DNA from: Parafrankia sp. EUN1f | GTDB lineage: Bacteria > Actinomycetota > Actinomycetes > Frankiales > Frankiaceae | DNA length: 39,820 nt | Reading direction: 5' to 3' | NCBI RefSeq assembly: GCF_000177675.1 | Contig: NZ_ADGX01000079.1 | Coordinates: forward strand, 1 to 39,820 | Shown here: positions 1 through 9,257 of the stretch, piece after piece | How positions within the stretch are numbered: position 1 is the stretch's first letter | Layout: the number at the start of each line of letters is the position of its first letter | Notes under the pieces: generated by a model | Told to the model about the DNA's origin: nothing | The model's database searches: none | What the model saw: the letters and a program-made list of their open reading frames with translations, nothing else | Translations under genes and position numbers: made by a program

Positions 1-268
1 GCGCGGACACCCACGGACCACGGTCCGTCTCGATCCCGACCACGACCTGGCCAGGGTCAGCGTCCTCGGGAAGATACCGCCCGACCATGGCGTGCAGCCG
101 GGCGATGCCCGCCGCACCCTCCGGCACCCTGGCCTTCGTCAGCCGCCGGCCGGTCTCGTCCTGCACCTCCACATCATGGTGATCTTCCGCCCAGTCGTCC
201 CCGACGAACAGCACCCAGGCCTCCTTCGCACCGGCAGCAGTTCCGGCAGCCCACGGGAGATCCACCAC
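1..268 (-). pseudogene. IS110-family transposase, N-terminal part, cut by window edge
   Basis: The minus strand from about 268 down to 1 reads an open frame with V-G-D-D-W-A-E-D-H-H followed by an EIV-like stretch (V-G-I-E-T-D-R-G-P-W). This is the N-terminal DEDD (RuvC-like) domain of IS110-type transposases: the first acidic pair lies in the GDDWAEDHHD segment and the second acidic residue in VGIETDRG. A TAG stop lies just upstream, so a GTG at 266-268 or 263-265 is the likely start. The rest lies outside the window, so I cannot tell whether the gene is intact; pseudogene is a cautious label. It differs in sequence from the other IS110 copies here. Confidence 0.7.
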
Positions 269-519
269 GCCCTAATGGTCAAGTGGTCACGCCATGCCCG
301 ACGGCCACGACATCCCATCAGCAGTCAGCTCTCCCGACCACCGGCAGGGGCACGGTCTGACCTTAGGACTCGACTTCGGTCCAGAGGCGCGGAGTGCTCA
401 CCTACCAGCGGCTACCGGCACCGAGCCTGCCCTACAGCGACCCGGTACGTCCCATTAGAGGCCTCTGAGCGGTTCAAGTCCCATCGCACTCTTCGACCGC
501 CTCGCTACTCGGCGTAGTG

Positions 520-950
520 GATACCGTCTGGGTGGGCGAAGCGTCGTGCTATGCCGTCGAGGACGGTCTCGAGGCCGTCTCCGGCGGCTGACCCCGCACT
601 CTGTGCCCGCGGACCCGATCCCGCGGACACCGGGACGACCTGAGCCAGCAGCCGCAGCCGGTCGGCCGCGGACGCCCGGCGAGCCGTTCCGCCAGCCGCG
701 CAGCCTCCTGGCCGAACACCTCATCGGCGTTCACCTGGTAGTTGCGTACCCCCGACGCGGACCGGTCGAGAAAGCCGCCCGCCGCGCCCGGGTGCAACCG
801 CAGTCCACTGGGCCGCGACCCGGCTGGCAGCCACACAAGTACGCGGACCCGGTATCGGGGCCGGCGATCACCAGTTCACGCTCGGCGAGGCAGATCAGAA
901 GATTGTGGGTGCGCAGGGTGTGACTATCGGCTTCTACGACCAGTCGGTCT
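520..950 (-). pseudogene. Decayed AraC-type regulator (DUF6597-like N-terminal domain)
   Basis: Two minus-strand frames carry pieces of the ligand-binding N-terminal domain common in actinobacterial AraC regulators. Around 850-950 one frame reads ERELVIAGPDTGSAYL, and around 600-800 another reads GLRLHPGAAGGFLDRSA followed by an ADEVFGQEAARLAERLAG stretch. In the family these follow each other directly (GPDT..., then G-R-PG-AA..LG, then a W/FG..A..L..RL helix). Here a frameshift lies between them near 830. No helix-turn-helix domain follows; instead a short frame ends in the stop at about 520. I read it as a dead gene. Family assignment is from memory of the motif pattern. Confidence 0.4.
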
Positions 951-1155
951 GAATTCGCAGCCCGTCGAGTGCGGCTTGCCCTTGGTTGGCTTGGAACGGC
1001 CGCAGTGCGCTTCACACGCCCGCTGGCCGATACGGCCGTCCGCCAGATGCCATCCGTCACGGCTCCGGGCTGTCCGGTCACGGTGCGAGTTATCGTGACT
1101 TCCGGGGTGTCCGGCGTCGCCGGACACCCGAGGGATACCTCGGGCGGGGGGTTGG

Positions 1156-4100
1156 GTGGGTAATGCGCCGGATCCCCGGCCGGAGTTCGCGGAGCGGTTG
1201 CGGGCGCTCCGGGATGCTGCTGGTCTGTCGATTCGGGATCTGGTGGCCGCCAGTGCGAAGACCCCCCGACGGCGGCCCGGGGAACCGCCGTTGCGCCTGA
1301 AACGCAGCACCGTCGACGGAATGATCAGCAGAAGCCGGCCGGTGCGTCCCGCGCAGGATCACCTCGAGGTGTTCGTCGATACCTGTATCCGGGTCGCGCA
1401 GGAGTCCGGCCGGCCGCTACCTGACGTTCTGCGGGACCGGCAGGGCTGGGACGACGCCTACCGCGACCTGCTGGTCAGGATGGCCGGCCTGCGCAGCGTC
1501 AACCGCTCGGCGACGGAGGCGGCGCGGCGGTTGCGCCGGATCGAAGCGCAGGACGCCGACCCGGGACCGGCCCCGGTGTCCGGCCTGAGACCGGGGCCGC
1601 GATCCGGCCCGGCGGCCGGCGCCCTACGTGACGCCCTGCTGGTGGACGGCGGGCGGGGGTCGTTCGTGGGGCGGCCGGAGGCGTTGCGTCAGCTGCGTCG
1701 GGCGGTCGCCGATGTCCTCGGCGGGCGGCCGCGGGTCGCGCTGTTGGAGGGCCCAGCGGGAATCGGCAAGACGGCCTTGGCCCGTCATCTGCTCGGCGAG
1801 GCGGATGCCGGCTGCGTGCTGTGGGCGAGCGGTGAGGAGGACGAGACGGGTCTCAGCTTCGGGGTGCTCGACCAGCTGACCGCCGAGGCGGCCCGGGTGC
1901 TCGGAGCGGACCAGCCCTCCCCGAGCGGTCCGGGTGAGCTGACCGGCACCGCGGGATCCGTCCGCGGCCCGTCACCCGATCCGCTGGTCGCCGGCGCGGC
2001 TCTGGTCGAACTGCTCGGCGAGCTGCAGCGGTCCGGCCCGGTCGTGCTGGTCGTCGATGACGCGCACTGGGCGGATCGGCCGTCCCTGCAGGCGCTGACG
2101 TTCGCGCTGCGGCGGTTGCGGGCCGACCGGGTGCTCGCCCTGGTGATGGTCCGGGATCTGGTGGACGCGCAGCTTCCGGACGGGCTGCGCCGGCTGCTGA
2201 TGGACGAGCGGACCGTCCGTCTCCTGCTCGAGGGGTTGGACGACACCGAGCTGCGGGCCCTGAGCTCCGCGCACGCCACCGGGCCGCTGTCCTGGCGAGC
2301 GTGCGCCCGCCTGCGAGCCCACACCGGCGGCAATCCACTGCACGCCCGTGCGCTGCTCGAGGAGGTCCCGACGGAGGTCTTCGACAATCTCGACGTGCCG
2401 CTGCCGGTGCCGCGCTCGTTTGCGATGCTCGTTGTGGCGAGGCTTGCGGCAGCACCGGTCCAGGGCCGGGAGCTGGCGACCGCGGCCAGCGTCCTCGGTG
2501 CGCATCCCACCCTGGTCCAGGCTGCAGCGGTCGGCGGGGTGGACGAGCCGCTGTCTGCCCTGGAGCAGGCGATCGCGGCGGGCCTGCTGGTGGAGCAGCC
2601 GGTCGCGTGGGGTCTTCGGTTCCCGCATCCGCTGGTGCACGCCGCGATCTACGAGCGGGCCGGCCCGGCGCGGCGCGCCGAGCTGCACACCCGTGCGGCG
2701 GCTCTCGCCGAGGAGGAGGCCCTGCGACTGCACCATCTGGCCCGTGCCGCCACCGGGCCGGACGGCGGGCTGGCAATTGAGCTGGCCAGGCAGGGCCGGG
2801 AGCAGGCGACCGCGGGGGCGTGGGCCGCCGCCGCGAACCACCTGTCCACCGCCGCCCGGCTCGCCCCGTCGCGCACCGACTACGAGCAGCTGACGTTGGA
2901 GGCGGCGGACTGCCAGCTGCTGGCGGGTGATGTGCCTGATCCTCTCGGGAAGGCCGGTGAGGTTCGCGGTTTCCGCCCGACCGCCTGGCGTGACTACCTG
3001 CTGGGCCGTTTCGCCTTCCAGCGCGGTGACGCGGACGAGGCCGAGACACGGCTACGGAGCGCCTGGAAGCGCTGCGACCCGGACGGTGGTGCCGACGCCG
3101 ACCCGCTGCTCGGTGCTCGGGTCGCCGGCTGGCTCGCTGCTCTTTACCAGACGAAGCTCCTCGGCGCGGAGTCCGCCGAGTGGGCCGGGCGGGCGTTGGC
3201 GTTGAGCCCCGGCCACGCGGCGTTCGACCTCATCGGGCAGATTCGGATGGGCGGGCTGGCGATGAGCGGGCATCTCGACGCCGTCCTCGAGTCGGTCGCC
3301 GACCTGCCGGACCCCGCCGTGGCCTCCATGGCTGACCTGGACATGCTCGCGGGCAGGGGTTCCCTGCACGCTCTGGTCGATGATTTCGCCGGCGCGCGCC
3401 GGGACCTCGGCGGGGTCCTGGCCGCCGGCCGGGACCGCTCGCTCCTGTTCCGGGTGTCGGTCACCACCGCGCTCGCCCAGGCCGAGTACCGGGCGGGGCT
3501 CTGGGACGATGCCGCGATCCACTGCGATCACGCGTTGTCGCTGATGGCCGACTCCGACGACGGCGCTCTCGTCCCGTACTGCCATCAGGTCGGCGTCCTG
3601 GTACCCGCGGCTCGTGGCCATTGGGTGGAGGCCGAGGAGCACGTCCGGACGACGCAGGCCTTCGCCGAAAGCGGGTTTCCGTATCTCGTCGCGAGCGCGG
3701 CGATCGCCACGGCCCACCTGGCACGGGCCCGTGGCCTACCCGCCGAGATCGTCGCGGCCCTCGAACCGCCGGTCCGGTCCGGGTTGCTGGACCTTGATGC
3801 CGAGCCTGGAGTCTCCGGGTGGCAGGACACCCTTGTCGACGCTCTGGTGGAGGTCGGTGACCTCGGACGGGCCGAGGAGGTGCTGATCCGGTTCGAGGTG
3901 GCAGCCAGACAGCGTGGGCGCCGCGCTGCGATGGCCGCCGCCGCCCGCAGCCGCGGCAACCTGGAAGCACGCCGGGACAACGTGAGCGCAGCCGACAGGG
4001 CCTTTCGTGCGGGCCTCGCCGAAGGGGAACACGTCGACCTGCCGTTCGAGGAGGCGCTGCTCCATCACCTCTACGGTGCCTTCCTGCGCAGGGCCGGCCG

Positions 4101-4482
4101 GCCCGCCGACGCCATCAGGCAGCTCAGAGCCGCCCACGAGACCTTCAGCCTGCTGGACGCCCGCCCCTACCTGGACCGCTGCGAGAGCGAACTCGTTGCC
4201 GGCGGATGGGCACCTCGGGACGGCTGCCGCCGGGAACCGGACGCATCCCGCCTGACCACCCCGGAGCTTGCCGTCGCCAAGCTGGTCGCCGCGGGTCTCA
4301 CCAACCGTCAGGTAGCCCGGGAGCTCGTCCTCAGCGAGAAGACCGTCGAACACCATCTACGTGCCGTGTTCGGGAAGCTGGGTGTGACGGCGCGGACCCA
4401 GCTGTCTGGCAGGATCTTCGCTGCGGCCGGAGGCCTCGCCCAGCGGGATGGTGCCGACAGGGTGTTTCTCCGGTCCGAGTGA
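1156..4482 (+). CDS. LAL-type LuxR family transcriptional regulator with N-terminal HTH
   Basis: A 1,108-residue STAND-type regulator. The N-terminal 110 residues look like a Cro/C1-type HTH region (FAERLRALRDAAGLSIRDL). A 'FVGR' module at about 172 leads into an AAA/NTPase domain with Walker A GPAGIGKTA at about 198-206 and Walker B VVLVVDDAHW near 295-303. A long TPR-like helical repeat region follows. The C-terminus (about 1032-1095) is a LuxR helix-turn-helix, with LTNRQVARELVLSEKTVEHH as the recognition part. Length fits the LAL (MalT-like) family, whose members often control secondary-metabolite clusters. The GTG start at 1156 follows a G-rich stretch that can act as a Shine-Dalgarno site. 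It lies upstream of a glycosyltransferase and a Rieske oxygenase on the same strand and may control them; this is inference. The added N-terminal HTH is less usual. Confidence 0.9.
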   Translation: MGNAPDPRPEFAERLRALRDAAGLSIRDLVAASAKTPRRRPGEPPLRLKRSTVDGMISRSRPVRPAQDHLEVFVDTCIRVAQESGRPLPDVLRDRQGWDDAYRDLLVRMAGLRSVNRSATEAARRLRRIEAQDADPGPAPVSGLRPGPRSGPAAGALRDALLVDGGRGSFVGRPEALRQLRRAVADVLGGRPRVALLEGPAGIGKTALARHLLGEADAGCVLWASGEEDETGLSFGVLDQLTAEAARVLGADQPSPSGPGELTGTAGSVRGPSPDPLVAGAALVELLGELQRSGPVVLVVDDAHWADRPSLQALTFALRRLRADRVLALVMVRDLVDAQLPDGLRRLLMDERTVRLLLEGLDDTELRALSSAHATGPLSWRACARLRAHTGGNPLHARALLEEVPTEVFDNLDVPLPVPRSFAMLVVARLAAAPVQGRELATAASVLGAHPTLVQAAAVGGVDEPLSALEQAIAAGLLVEQPVAWGLRFPHPLVHAAIYERAGPARRAELHTRAAALAEEEALRLHHLARAATGPDGGLAIELARQGREQATAGAWAAAANHLSTAARLAPSRTDYEQLTLEAADCQLLAGDVPDPLGKAGEVRGFRPTAWRDYLLGRFAFQRGDADEAETRLRSAWKRCDPDGGADADPLLGARVAGWLAALYQTKLLGAESAEWAGRALALSPGHAAFDLIGQIRMGGLAMSGHLDAVLESVADLPDPAVASMADLDMLAGRGSLHALVDDFAGARRDLGGVLAAGRDRSLLFRVSVTTALAQAEYRAGLWDDAAIHCDHALSLMADSDDGALVPYCHQVGVLVPAARGHWVEAEEHVRTTQAFAESGFPYLVASAAIATAHLARARGLPAEIVAALEPPVRSGLLDLDAEPGVSGWQDTLVDALVEVGDLGRAEEVLIRFEVAARQRGRRAAMAAAARSRGNLEARRDNVSAADRAFRAGLAEGEHVDLPFEEALLHHLYGAFLRRAGRPADAIRQLRAAHETFSLLDARPYLDRCESELVAGGWAPRDGCRREPDASRLTTPELAVAKLVAAGLTNRQVARELVLSEKTVEHHLRAVFGKLGVTARTQLSGRIFAAAGGLAQRDGADRVFLRSE

Positions 4483-4783
4483 TCCGTTTGTTCCCCTCCG
4501 CCTGACCCGACACGGTCCGCCCTGAGACGGTTCGCCGTGCGAGGGCACGCTCTCCGTGTGACGGCGCGCCCGGCGTCCGGCCTCTCCGGACACTCCTGCA
4601 CACGGTCGAGGGGCCCCGCACCGGCGATTCCGGACGGTTCCCCGCCGCGAATGCGTCCGGTGAGATCGCCGGACAGCACGACCGCAGCCACCATGTCCGC
4701 AGAGCACGAAAACGGCGGCGCAGGACAATGTACCGGCCTTGTCTCCACCGTGCTTGTCGGATTTTCTGAGGAAAGGCTGCCCC
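4483..4783. other. Intergenic, no gene seen; upstream region of the glycosyltransferase
   Basis: About 300 bases without a supported gene. An in-frame extension of the glycosyltransferase reaches back to 4739, but the sequence before 4784 is not family-like. The segment probably carries the promoter of that gene; I cannot identify -35/-10 boxes with confidence. Confidence 0.4.
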
Positions 4784-6043
4784 GTGCGTGTTGCAATCTT
4801 CGCGATGGGTACCCGGGGGGATGCCCAACCCGCGGCGATAATCGGCGCTGAACTGGTCCGGCGCGGTCACGAGGTGGTGTTGGGCGTGCCCGGGGACCTT
4901 GCTGGTTTCGGTATCAGAATGGGACTCGACACGGCGTCGATCGGTGTCGACGCGCACGAGTTCATGGGCTCCGAGGAGGTACGGGCCTGGCTGGCATCAG
5001 GTGACCTGAGGAAAATCATGAACGGGTTCGGTCGGTACAAACGCCAGTGGGCGGAACGTATCGCCGACGCCATGGCGGACATCTCCACCGGCACCGATCT
5101 CATCGTGTCCGGTGTGACCATCGAGGACGAGGCGGCCTGTATCGCGGAGTGGCGGGGGGTGCCGATGGCATGTCTGCACCACGCGCCGATGCGGGCCAAC
5201 GGAGATTTCCCCTTCTTCATCGCCAGCACCCGCCGGCTGCCGCGGGTCGTCAACCGCCTGATGTATCCGGCTGTCGAGTTCGCCGGGTGGCGGGCCCTCG
5301 CCGCCGACGTCAACCGGCTGCGTGCGAGGCTGGGCCTGCGGCCGGCCCGGGAACCCACCCCACGCCGGCTGGCGCGGGCCGGCTCGACGGAAATCCAGGC
5401 CTACAGCCGGTTCCTGGTGCCAGAACTCGCTGACTGGGGTCAGCGTCGCCCGCTGGTCGGTTTCCTCACTCTGTCGCCCGAGCAGCGCCGGCTGCTCGGG
5501 GAGCACCAGCTCGACCCCGCCGTCGACCAGTGGCTGGACGAGGGCGAGCCACCCGCATACTTCGGATTCGGGAGCATGCCGGTCCTGGATCCGCCCCGGA
5601 TCCTCGAGTTGCTCAGCACGGTCGCCGACAGACTGGGGCTGCGCGCGCTGGTGAGCGGGGCGTGGGCCACGACCGGCGTCAGCGCCGACCGGCGGGTGTG
5701 CGTCGTCGGAGACCTCGACCACGACACGGTGCTCCCGCGTTGCCGCATCGCCGTGCACCACGGCGGCGCCGGCACCACAGCGGCCTCCGTCGCAGCCGGA
5801 CTGCCGACCGTCGTGTGCTCGGTCATCGGTGACCAGCCCTTCTGGGGCGCCCGGCTCGAACGCCTCGGTATCGGCGCATCCCTTCGCTTTTCCGAGATGA
5901 GCGAGCGGGCCCTCGTCGCTGCCGCGGTCCCCCTGCTGGCCCACGAACCACGGGAACGTGCAGCGCGGCTGGCCACCCGGCTGAAGACAGAGAACGCGGC
6001 ATGCCGTACCACCGACGTTCTCGAGGAGATCCACAAGTCCTGA
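4784..6043 (+). CDS. GT1-family glycosyltransferase (UGT / Gtf-like)
   Basis: A predicted 419-residue enzyme of the GT-B fold, moving a nucleotide-activated sugar to a small acceptor. It begins MRVAIFAMGTRGDAQPAA, matching the opening Rossmann strand of sterol and glycopeptide-type glycosyltransferases (GTRGD). Near residue 325 it carries HHGGAGTTAASVAAGLP, the donor-binding signature, followed by GDQPFWGARLERLG. GTG at 4784 is chosen over the earlier start at 4739 because GAGGAAAGG lies 7 bases upstream and the family N-terminus starts exactly there. It follows the LAL regulator on the same strand after 300 bases, and an IS110 copy now separates it from the Rieske oxygenase. Acceptor and sugar cannot be read from the sequence; a lipid, polyketide or sterol-like acceptor is plausible. 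Confidence 0.88.
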   Translation: MRVAIFAMGTRGDAQPAAIIGAELVRRGHEVVLGVPGDLAGFGIRMGLDTASIGVDAHEFMGSEEVRAWLASGDLRKIMNGFGRYKRQWAERIADAMADISTGTDLIVSGVTIEDEAACIAEWRGVPMACLHHAPMRANGDFPFFIASTRRLPRVVNRLMYPAVEFAGWRALAADVNRLRARLGLRPAREPTPRRLARAGSTEIQAYSRFLVPELADWGQRRPLVGFLTLSPEQRRLLGEHQLDPAVDQWLDEGEPPAYFGFGSMPVLDPPRILELLSTVADRLGLRALVSGAWATTGVSADRRVCVVGDLDHDTVLPRCRIAVHHGGAGTTAASVAAGLPTVVCSVIGDQPFWGARLERLGIGASLRFSEMSERALVAAAVPLLAHEPRERAARLATRLKTENAACRTTDVLEEIHKS

Positions 6044-6141
6044 TTTCTCTCCCGCCCGACACGATCGGCCGGAGAATCTACCGATCACTTGGCGGGCCGG
6101 CCATGACCCGGCCGCCGTACCGGGGAGTCTCAATGACTGAG

Positions 6142-7330
6142 TCAAGTGCCCTGCGCGACGGGCGGGGCGGCGGTGAAGATTCTTTTGTCGCGCAGGAGTG
6201 CCCACAGGACGTCGACGCGTCGGCGGGCCAGGGCGATGACGGCCTGGACGTGTTTGAGGCCCTCGCCGCGTTTCTTGCGGTAGAAGTCCCGGTTCGGTCC
6301 GTCGCGGATGATGCTGGTCTGCGCGGACAGGTAGAACACGCGGCGCAGCCGGCGGCTGTAGCGCTGGGGCCGGTGCAGGTTGCCGGTGCGCCGCCCGGAG
6401 TCGCGGGGGACGGGGACCAGGCCGGCTGCGGAGGCCAGGTGGCCCGCGTCCCGGTAGGCGGCCAGGTCGCCGACGGCGACGACGAACTCGGCACCGAGGC
6501 TCGGGCCGATCCCGGGCAGCGACTCGATGATCTGGGCCTGGGGGTGGGTCCGGAACGTCTCGGCGATCTGTCTGTCGGTGCGTCTGATCCGGTCGTCGAG
6601 CGCGAGGACCTGAGCGGCGAGGTCGGCGACGATCTGGGCGGCGATCTTCTCGCCGGGCAGTGCGGTCTGCTGGGCCTGGGCGGCTTGAAGGGCGGTGGCG
6701 GCCACCGTGTCCGCGGCGGGTAAGCCAGGCGGTCAGCCGGGCCCGGCCGCGGCCGCGCAGCGCGTAGGGGGTCTGGTAGCCGGTCAGCAGGATCAGCGCG
6801 CCCTTGTGGGCCGAGTAGTCGAAGGCCCGTTCCAACGCAGGGAAGATCCCGGTGAGCACGTCGCGGAGCCGGTTGACCAGGCGGACCCGGTCGGCGACCA
6901 GATCGGTGCGGTGCGCGGTCAGCAACGCCAGATCTGCGGCCAGCTGCGCGGGCACGTCGACGGCGGCCAGGTCACGGCGCTGGCGGGCGGTCTCGGCGAT
7001 GACGAACGCGTCCCGCGCATCGGTCTTGCCCTCGCCGCGGTAGGCCCCGGCCATCCGGTTGACCATCCGGCCCGGGACATAGACGGCCTGCTGGCCGTGC
7101 GCGGCCAGCAGCGCCAGCAGCAGCGCGGACGTCGTCCCGGAGATGTCGACCGCCCACGACACCCGTTCCGCGAGCCCGAGAGCCTCACCGATCGCGGTCA
7201 GGATCACCGTCTCGTCGTTGGCGATCTTCTTCGACCACACCTGGGCGCCGGTGTCGTCGACCGCGCTCGCCCAGTGATGGGCCTTGCCGACATCGATACC
7301 GACCCAGACCCGGGCACGTGTCTCGCCCAC
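6142..7330 (-). pseudogene. IS110-family transposase with one-base frameshift
   Basis: The N-terminal DEDD domain is read from 7330 (VGIDVGKAHHWASAVDDTGA, then RMAGAYRGEGKTDARDAFV), the typical IS110 pattern. The frame is lost at about 6720, after LTAWLTRR, and the C-terminal Transposase_20-type part (ESLPGIGPSLGAEFVVAVGD, then SAQTSIIRDGPNRDFYRKKR) continues in another frame to 6142. The whole span is 1,189 nt, one more than a multiple of three, so removal of one base gives a 395-residue protein of normal size. Either the copy is freshly inactivated or the base call is wrong. The element separates a glycosyltransferase from a Rieske oxygenase that run in the opposite direction to it. Confidence 0.88.
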
Positions 7331-7520
7331 GCATCACTCCTCGCTGCCACCAGCATGCCTGCGGCCCGAGGAACACCCCGCCGTCATCTCCGCAAACAGC
7401 GACCGGAACGCGCATCTCAATCAGCGGCCAGGGTGCCCCGGAGAACCGGACGGCCACTCCTTGGAAGCCACCAAGGGCAAGCACCGATCAGCCACATCCG
7501 GTCCTCCCGGGCCGCCCAAC
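7331..7520 (-). ncRNA. Candidate bridge-RNA (seekRNA) region of the IS110 element
   Basis: IS110-group elements keep a non-coding end upstream of the transposase that encodes the structured bridge RNA pairing with target and donor DNA. The 190 bases upstream of this transposase (which is read leftwards) have no gene and match the expected length and position. They contain hairpin potential such as CTTGGAAGCCACCAAGG near 7460-7476. I cannot fix the element's end or the guide loops, so this rests on position and family knowledge only. Confidence 0.3.
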
Positions 7521-7536
7521 AACTTACGGAGCCCCG

Positions 7537-8727
7537 ATGGACCGCAGCGAGCTCATGGACCTCACCCGGCGCGCGCTCACAGTCGCCACGGACCGGACAA
7601 CCGACATGGAGCCGGCTGAACGCCGTCAGCCGGCCGACGCCTACACCAGCCAGGAACGTTTCGAACGCGAACGGGAACTCGTCCTCGGCTCGCCACAGCT
7701 GGTCGGCTACCGCTCGGAGCTGCCGACCGCCGGAAGTTTCTGCACGAAGACGGTGATGGACGTTCCCGTGCTCCTGACCCGGAGTCAGGACGGCACCGTC
7801 AGGGCCTTCCACAACATCTGCGCTCATCGCCAGGCACCGGTCGCGGTGCGCTGCGGCACAGCCGAACGGTTTGTGTGCCCGTACCACGCCTGGACGTACG
7901 ACGCACAGGGCCGCTTCGTCGGAGGGCCCGGCCGTGAGGGTTTCCCGTCGCTGACGGCTGGCGGAACCGGCCTCACGGAACTGCCGGCCGCGGAGCATGC
8001 CGGGTTTCTGTGGGTCGGCCTCCAGCCGGAGAACGGGCCCCTGGACATCGAGGCCCATCTGGGGCCGCTCGGTCCGGAGCTTGCCTCGTGGGGGATCGGC
8101 GACTGGTCGCTGGTGGGTGAGCGGGTGCTCGACTTCCCGATCAACTGGAAGCTCGCTCTGGACACCTTCGCCGAGAGCTATCACTTCTCCACCCTGCACC
8201 GCGGCACGTTCGCCCAGCTCGCCCTGGGAAACTGCGCGCTTTTCGACTCGTTCGGCCCGCACCATCGGCTGGTCGTTCCGTTGCGGCACATCACGCGCCT
8301 CACGGACATTCCCGCCGAAGAGTGGAAGCCGCTGGACAACCTGTCGATCGCTTATGCGCTGTTTCCCAACATCGTCGTTTCGGTGAGTGCCGCCAACAGC
8401 GAGGTCTTCCGGATCTACCCCGGCAGCGGACCCGGGCACTCGGTGACCTGCCACCAGAACGCCTCCGGGCTGAACCTCGAGGACGAGACCACCCGGGCGG
8501 GTGCGGAGAGACTGTTCGACTTCGCGCACTCGACAGTCCGAGACGAGGACTATCAGCTCGCTGTCGAGATCCAGAAGAACCTTTCCTCGGGCGCGCGATC
8601 CGAACTGGTCTTCGGGCGCAACGAGCCGGGTCTTCAGCACCGCCACTTCGTCCTCGACGCAAGGATGGGCCGTGGGCCGCGGCCAGCCGGGCAGCCAGGG
8701 CGAGTGGACCTTGCTCATCGTTCATGA
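7537..8727 (+). CDS. Rieske non-heme iron oxygenase, alpha subunit
   Basis: A predicted 396-residue ring-hydroxylating-type oxygenase. The Rieske [2Fe-2S] site is CAHRQAP at about 95-97 and CPYHAW at about 114-117, giving the C-x-H / C-x2-H ligands. The catalytic domain shows NWKLALDTFAESYHFSTLH (about 203-221), whose two His residues (216, 221) are the expected mononuclear iron ligands; a later acidic residue in the VRDEDYQLAVEIQ segment would complete the facial triad. ATG at 7537 is chosen because the upstream extension to 7318 lies in the IS110 end and is not family-like. It needs a ferredoxin and reductase, and none are in this window. The last about 20 residues (after QHRHFVLDA) look unlike the family and may be altered. 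It is followed after 15 bases by a PH-SHOCT gene. Substrate unknown. Confidence 0.9.
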   Translation: MDRSELMDLTRRALTVATDRTTDMEPAERRQPADAYTSQERFERERELVLGSPQLVGYRSELPTAGSFCTKTVMDVPVLLTRSQDGTVRAFHNICAHRQAPVAVRCGTAERFVCPYHAWTYDAQGRFVGGPGREGFPSLTAGGTGLTELPAAEHAGFLWVGLQPENGPLDIEAHLGPLGPELASWGIGDWSLVGERVLDFPINWKLALDTFAESYHFSTLHRGTFAQLALGNCALFDSFGPHHRLVVPLRHITRLTDIPAEEWKPLDNLSIAYALFPNIVVSVSAANSEVFRIYPGSGPGHSVTCHQNASGLNLEDETTRAGAERLFDFAHSTVRDEDYQLAVEIQKNLSSGARSELVFGRNEPGLQHRHFVLDARMGRGPRPAGQPGRVDLAHRS

Positions 8728-8742
8728 CCTGGGCGTGTCGAG

Positions 8743-9255
8743 ATGCGAGAGGACATCAGACAGGCCAGCCAGAAAATGCGACACGGGATCGGCGGCGGCC
8801 GGCAGATCCGGTGTCTTGCGGAGTACCTGTGGGCCGGCGAACTCGTCACGGACATGGCAAGAGGATCGCGCGGCAGGGGCGGCGGAATCCTCGTGCTTAC
8901 CGATCGCCGGCTGTTGTTCGTGCTGGCAGGCCACAGGTACCGGTCCAGCGAAGACCTCCTGCTGACGAACGTCTCCTCGGTGGAATGGGCCGGCGGCATG
9001 ATGCTGGGGAGAATCATCGTTCACGCCGCGGGCGACCGGATGGAGATCGCGAAGGTGAACAAGCGCGACGGCAGAAGGATCGTGGACCTTATCCAAGGCC
9101 GTCTCGGCCCGCCGCCGCCCGCTCCGCCCCCCGAACTCCCGGCTGATCCGGTCCGCGACGACCGGCTGCGCAGGATCGCTGCACTGCGAGAGGCGGGAGT
9201 ACTCAGCCGCGAGGAGTTCGAGGTGAAGATCGCCCGACTTCTCCGACCCGAATGA
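8743..9255 (+). CDS. Bacterial PH-like domain protein with C-terminal SHOCT domain
   Basis: A 170-residue protein of two parts. Residues about 25-125 read GELVTDMARGSRGRGGGILVLTDRRLLFVLAG, the TDRRL pattern typical of short bacterial PH domains (YokE/bPH type) that bind at membranes or act in protein-protein contacts. After a proline-rich linker (GPPPPAPPPELP) the final 30 residues, RLRRIAALREAGVLSREEFE, form a SHOCT motif, a short helical domain often attached to the ends of small bacterial proteins. No signal peptide or membrane helix is seen. It starts 15 bases after the Rieske gene and probably shares its transcript. An IS110 relic begins right at its 3' end. Function unknown. Confidence 0.8.
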   Translation: MREDIRQASQKMRHGIGGGRQIRCLAEYLWAGELVTDMARGSRGRGGGILVLTDRRLLFVLAGHRYRSSEDLLLTNVSSVEWAGGMMLGRIIVHAAGDRMEIAKVNKRDGRRIVDLIQGRLGPPPPAPPPELPADPVRDDRLRRIAALREAGVLSREEFEVKIARLLRPE

Positions 9256-9257
9256 GG

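Noticed and set aside
465-495. GGTTCAAGTCCC, resembling a tRNA T-arm
   Set aside because: The flanking bases do not form the T-stem and no acceptor, D or anticodon arms are found around it.
1853-3049. 398- and 289-residue minus-strand frames
   Set aside because: Antisense shadows of the LAL regulator in high-GC DNA; composition is Arg/Pro/Ala-rich without domains.
4997-7330. 777-residue minus-strand frame
   Set aside because: Only its first 190 or so residues are the IS110 transposase; the rest is the frameshifted remainder and an antisense shadow of the glycosyltransferase.
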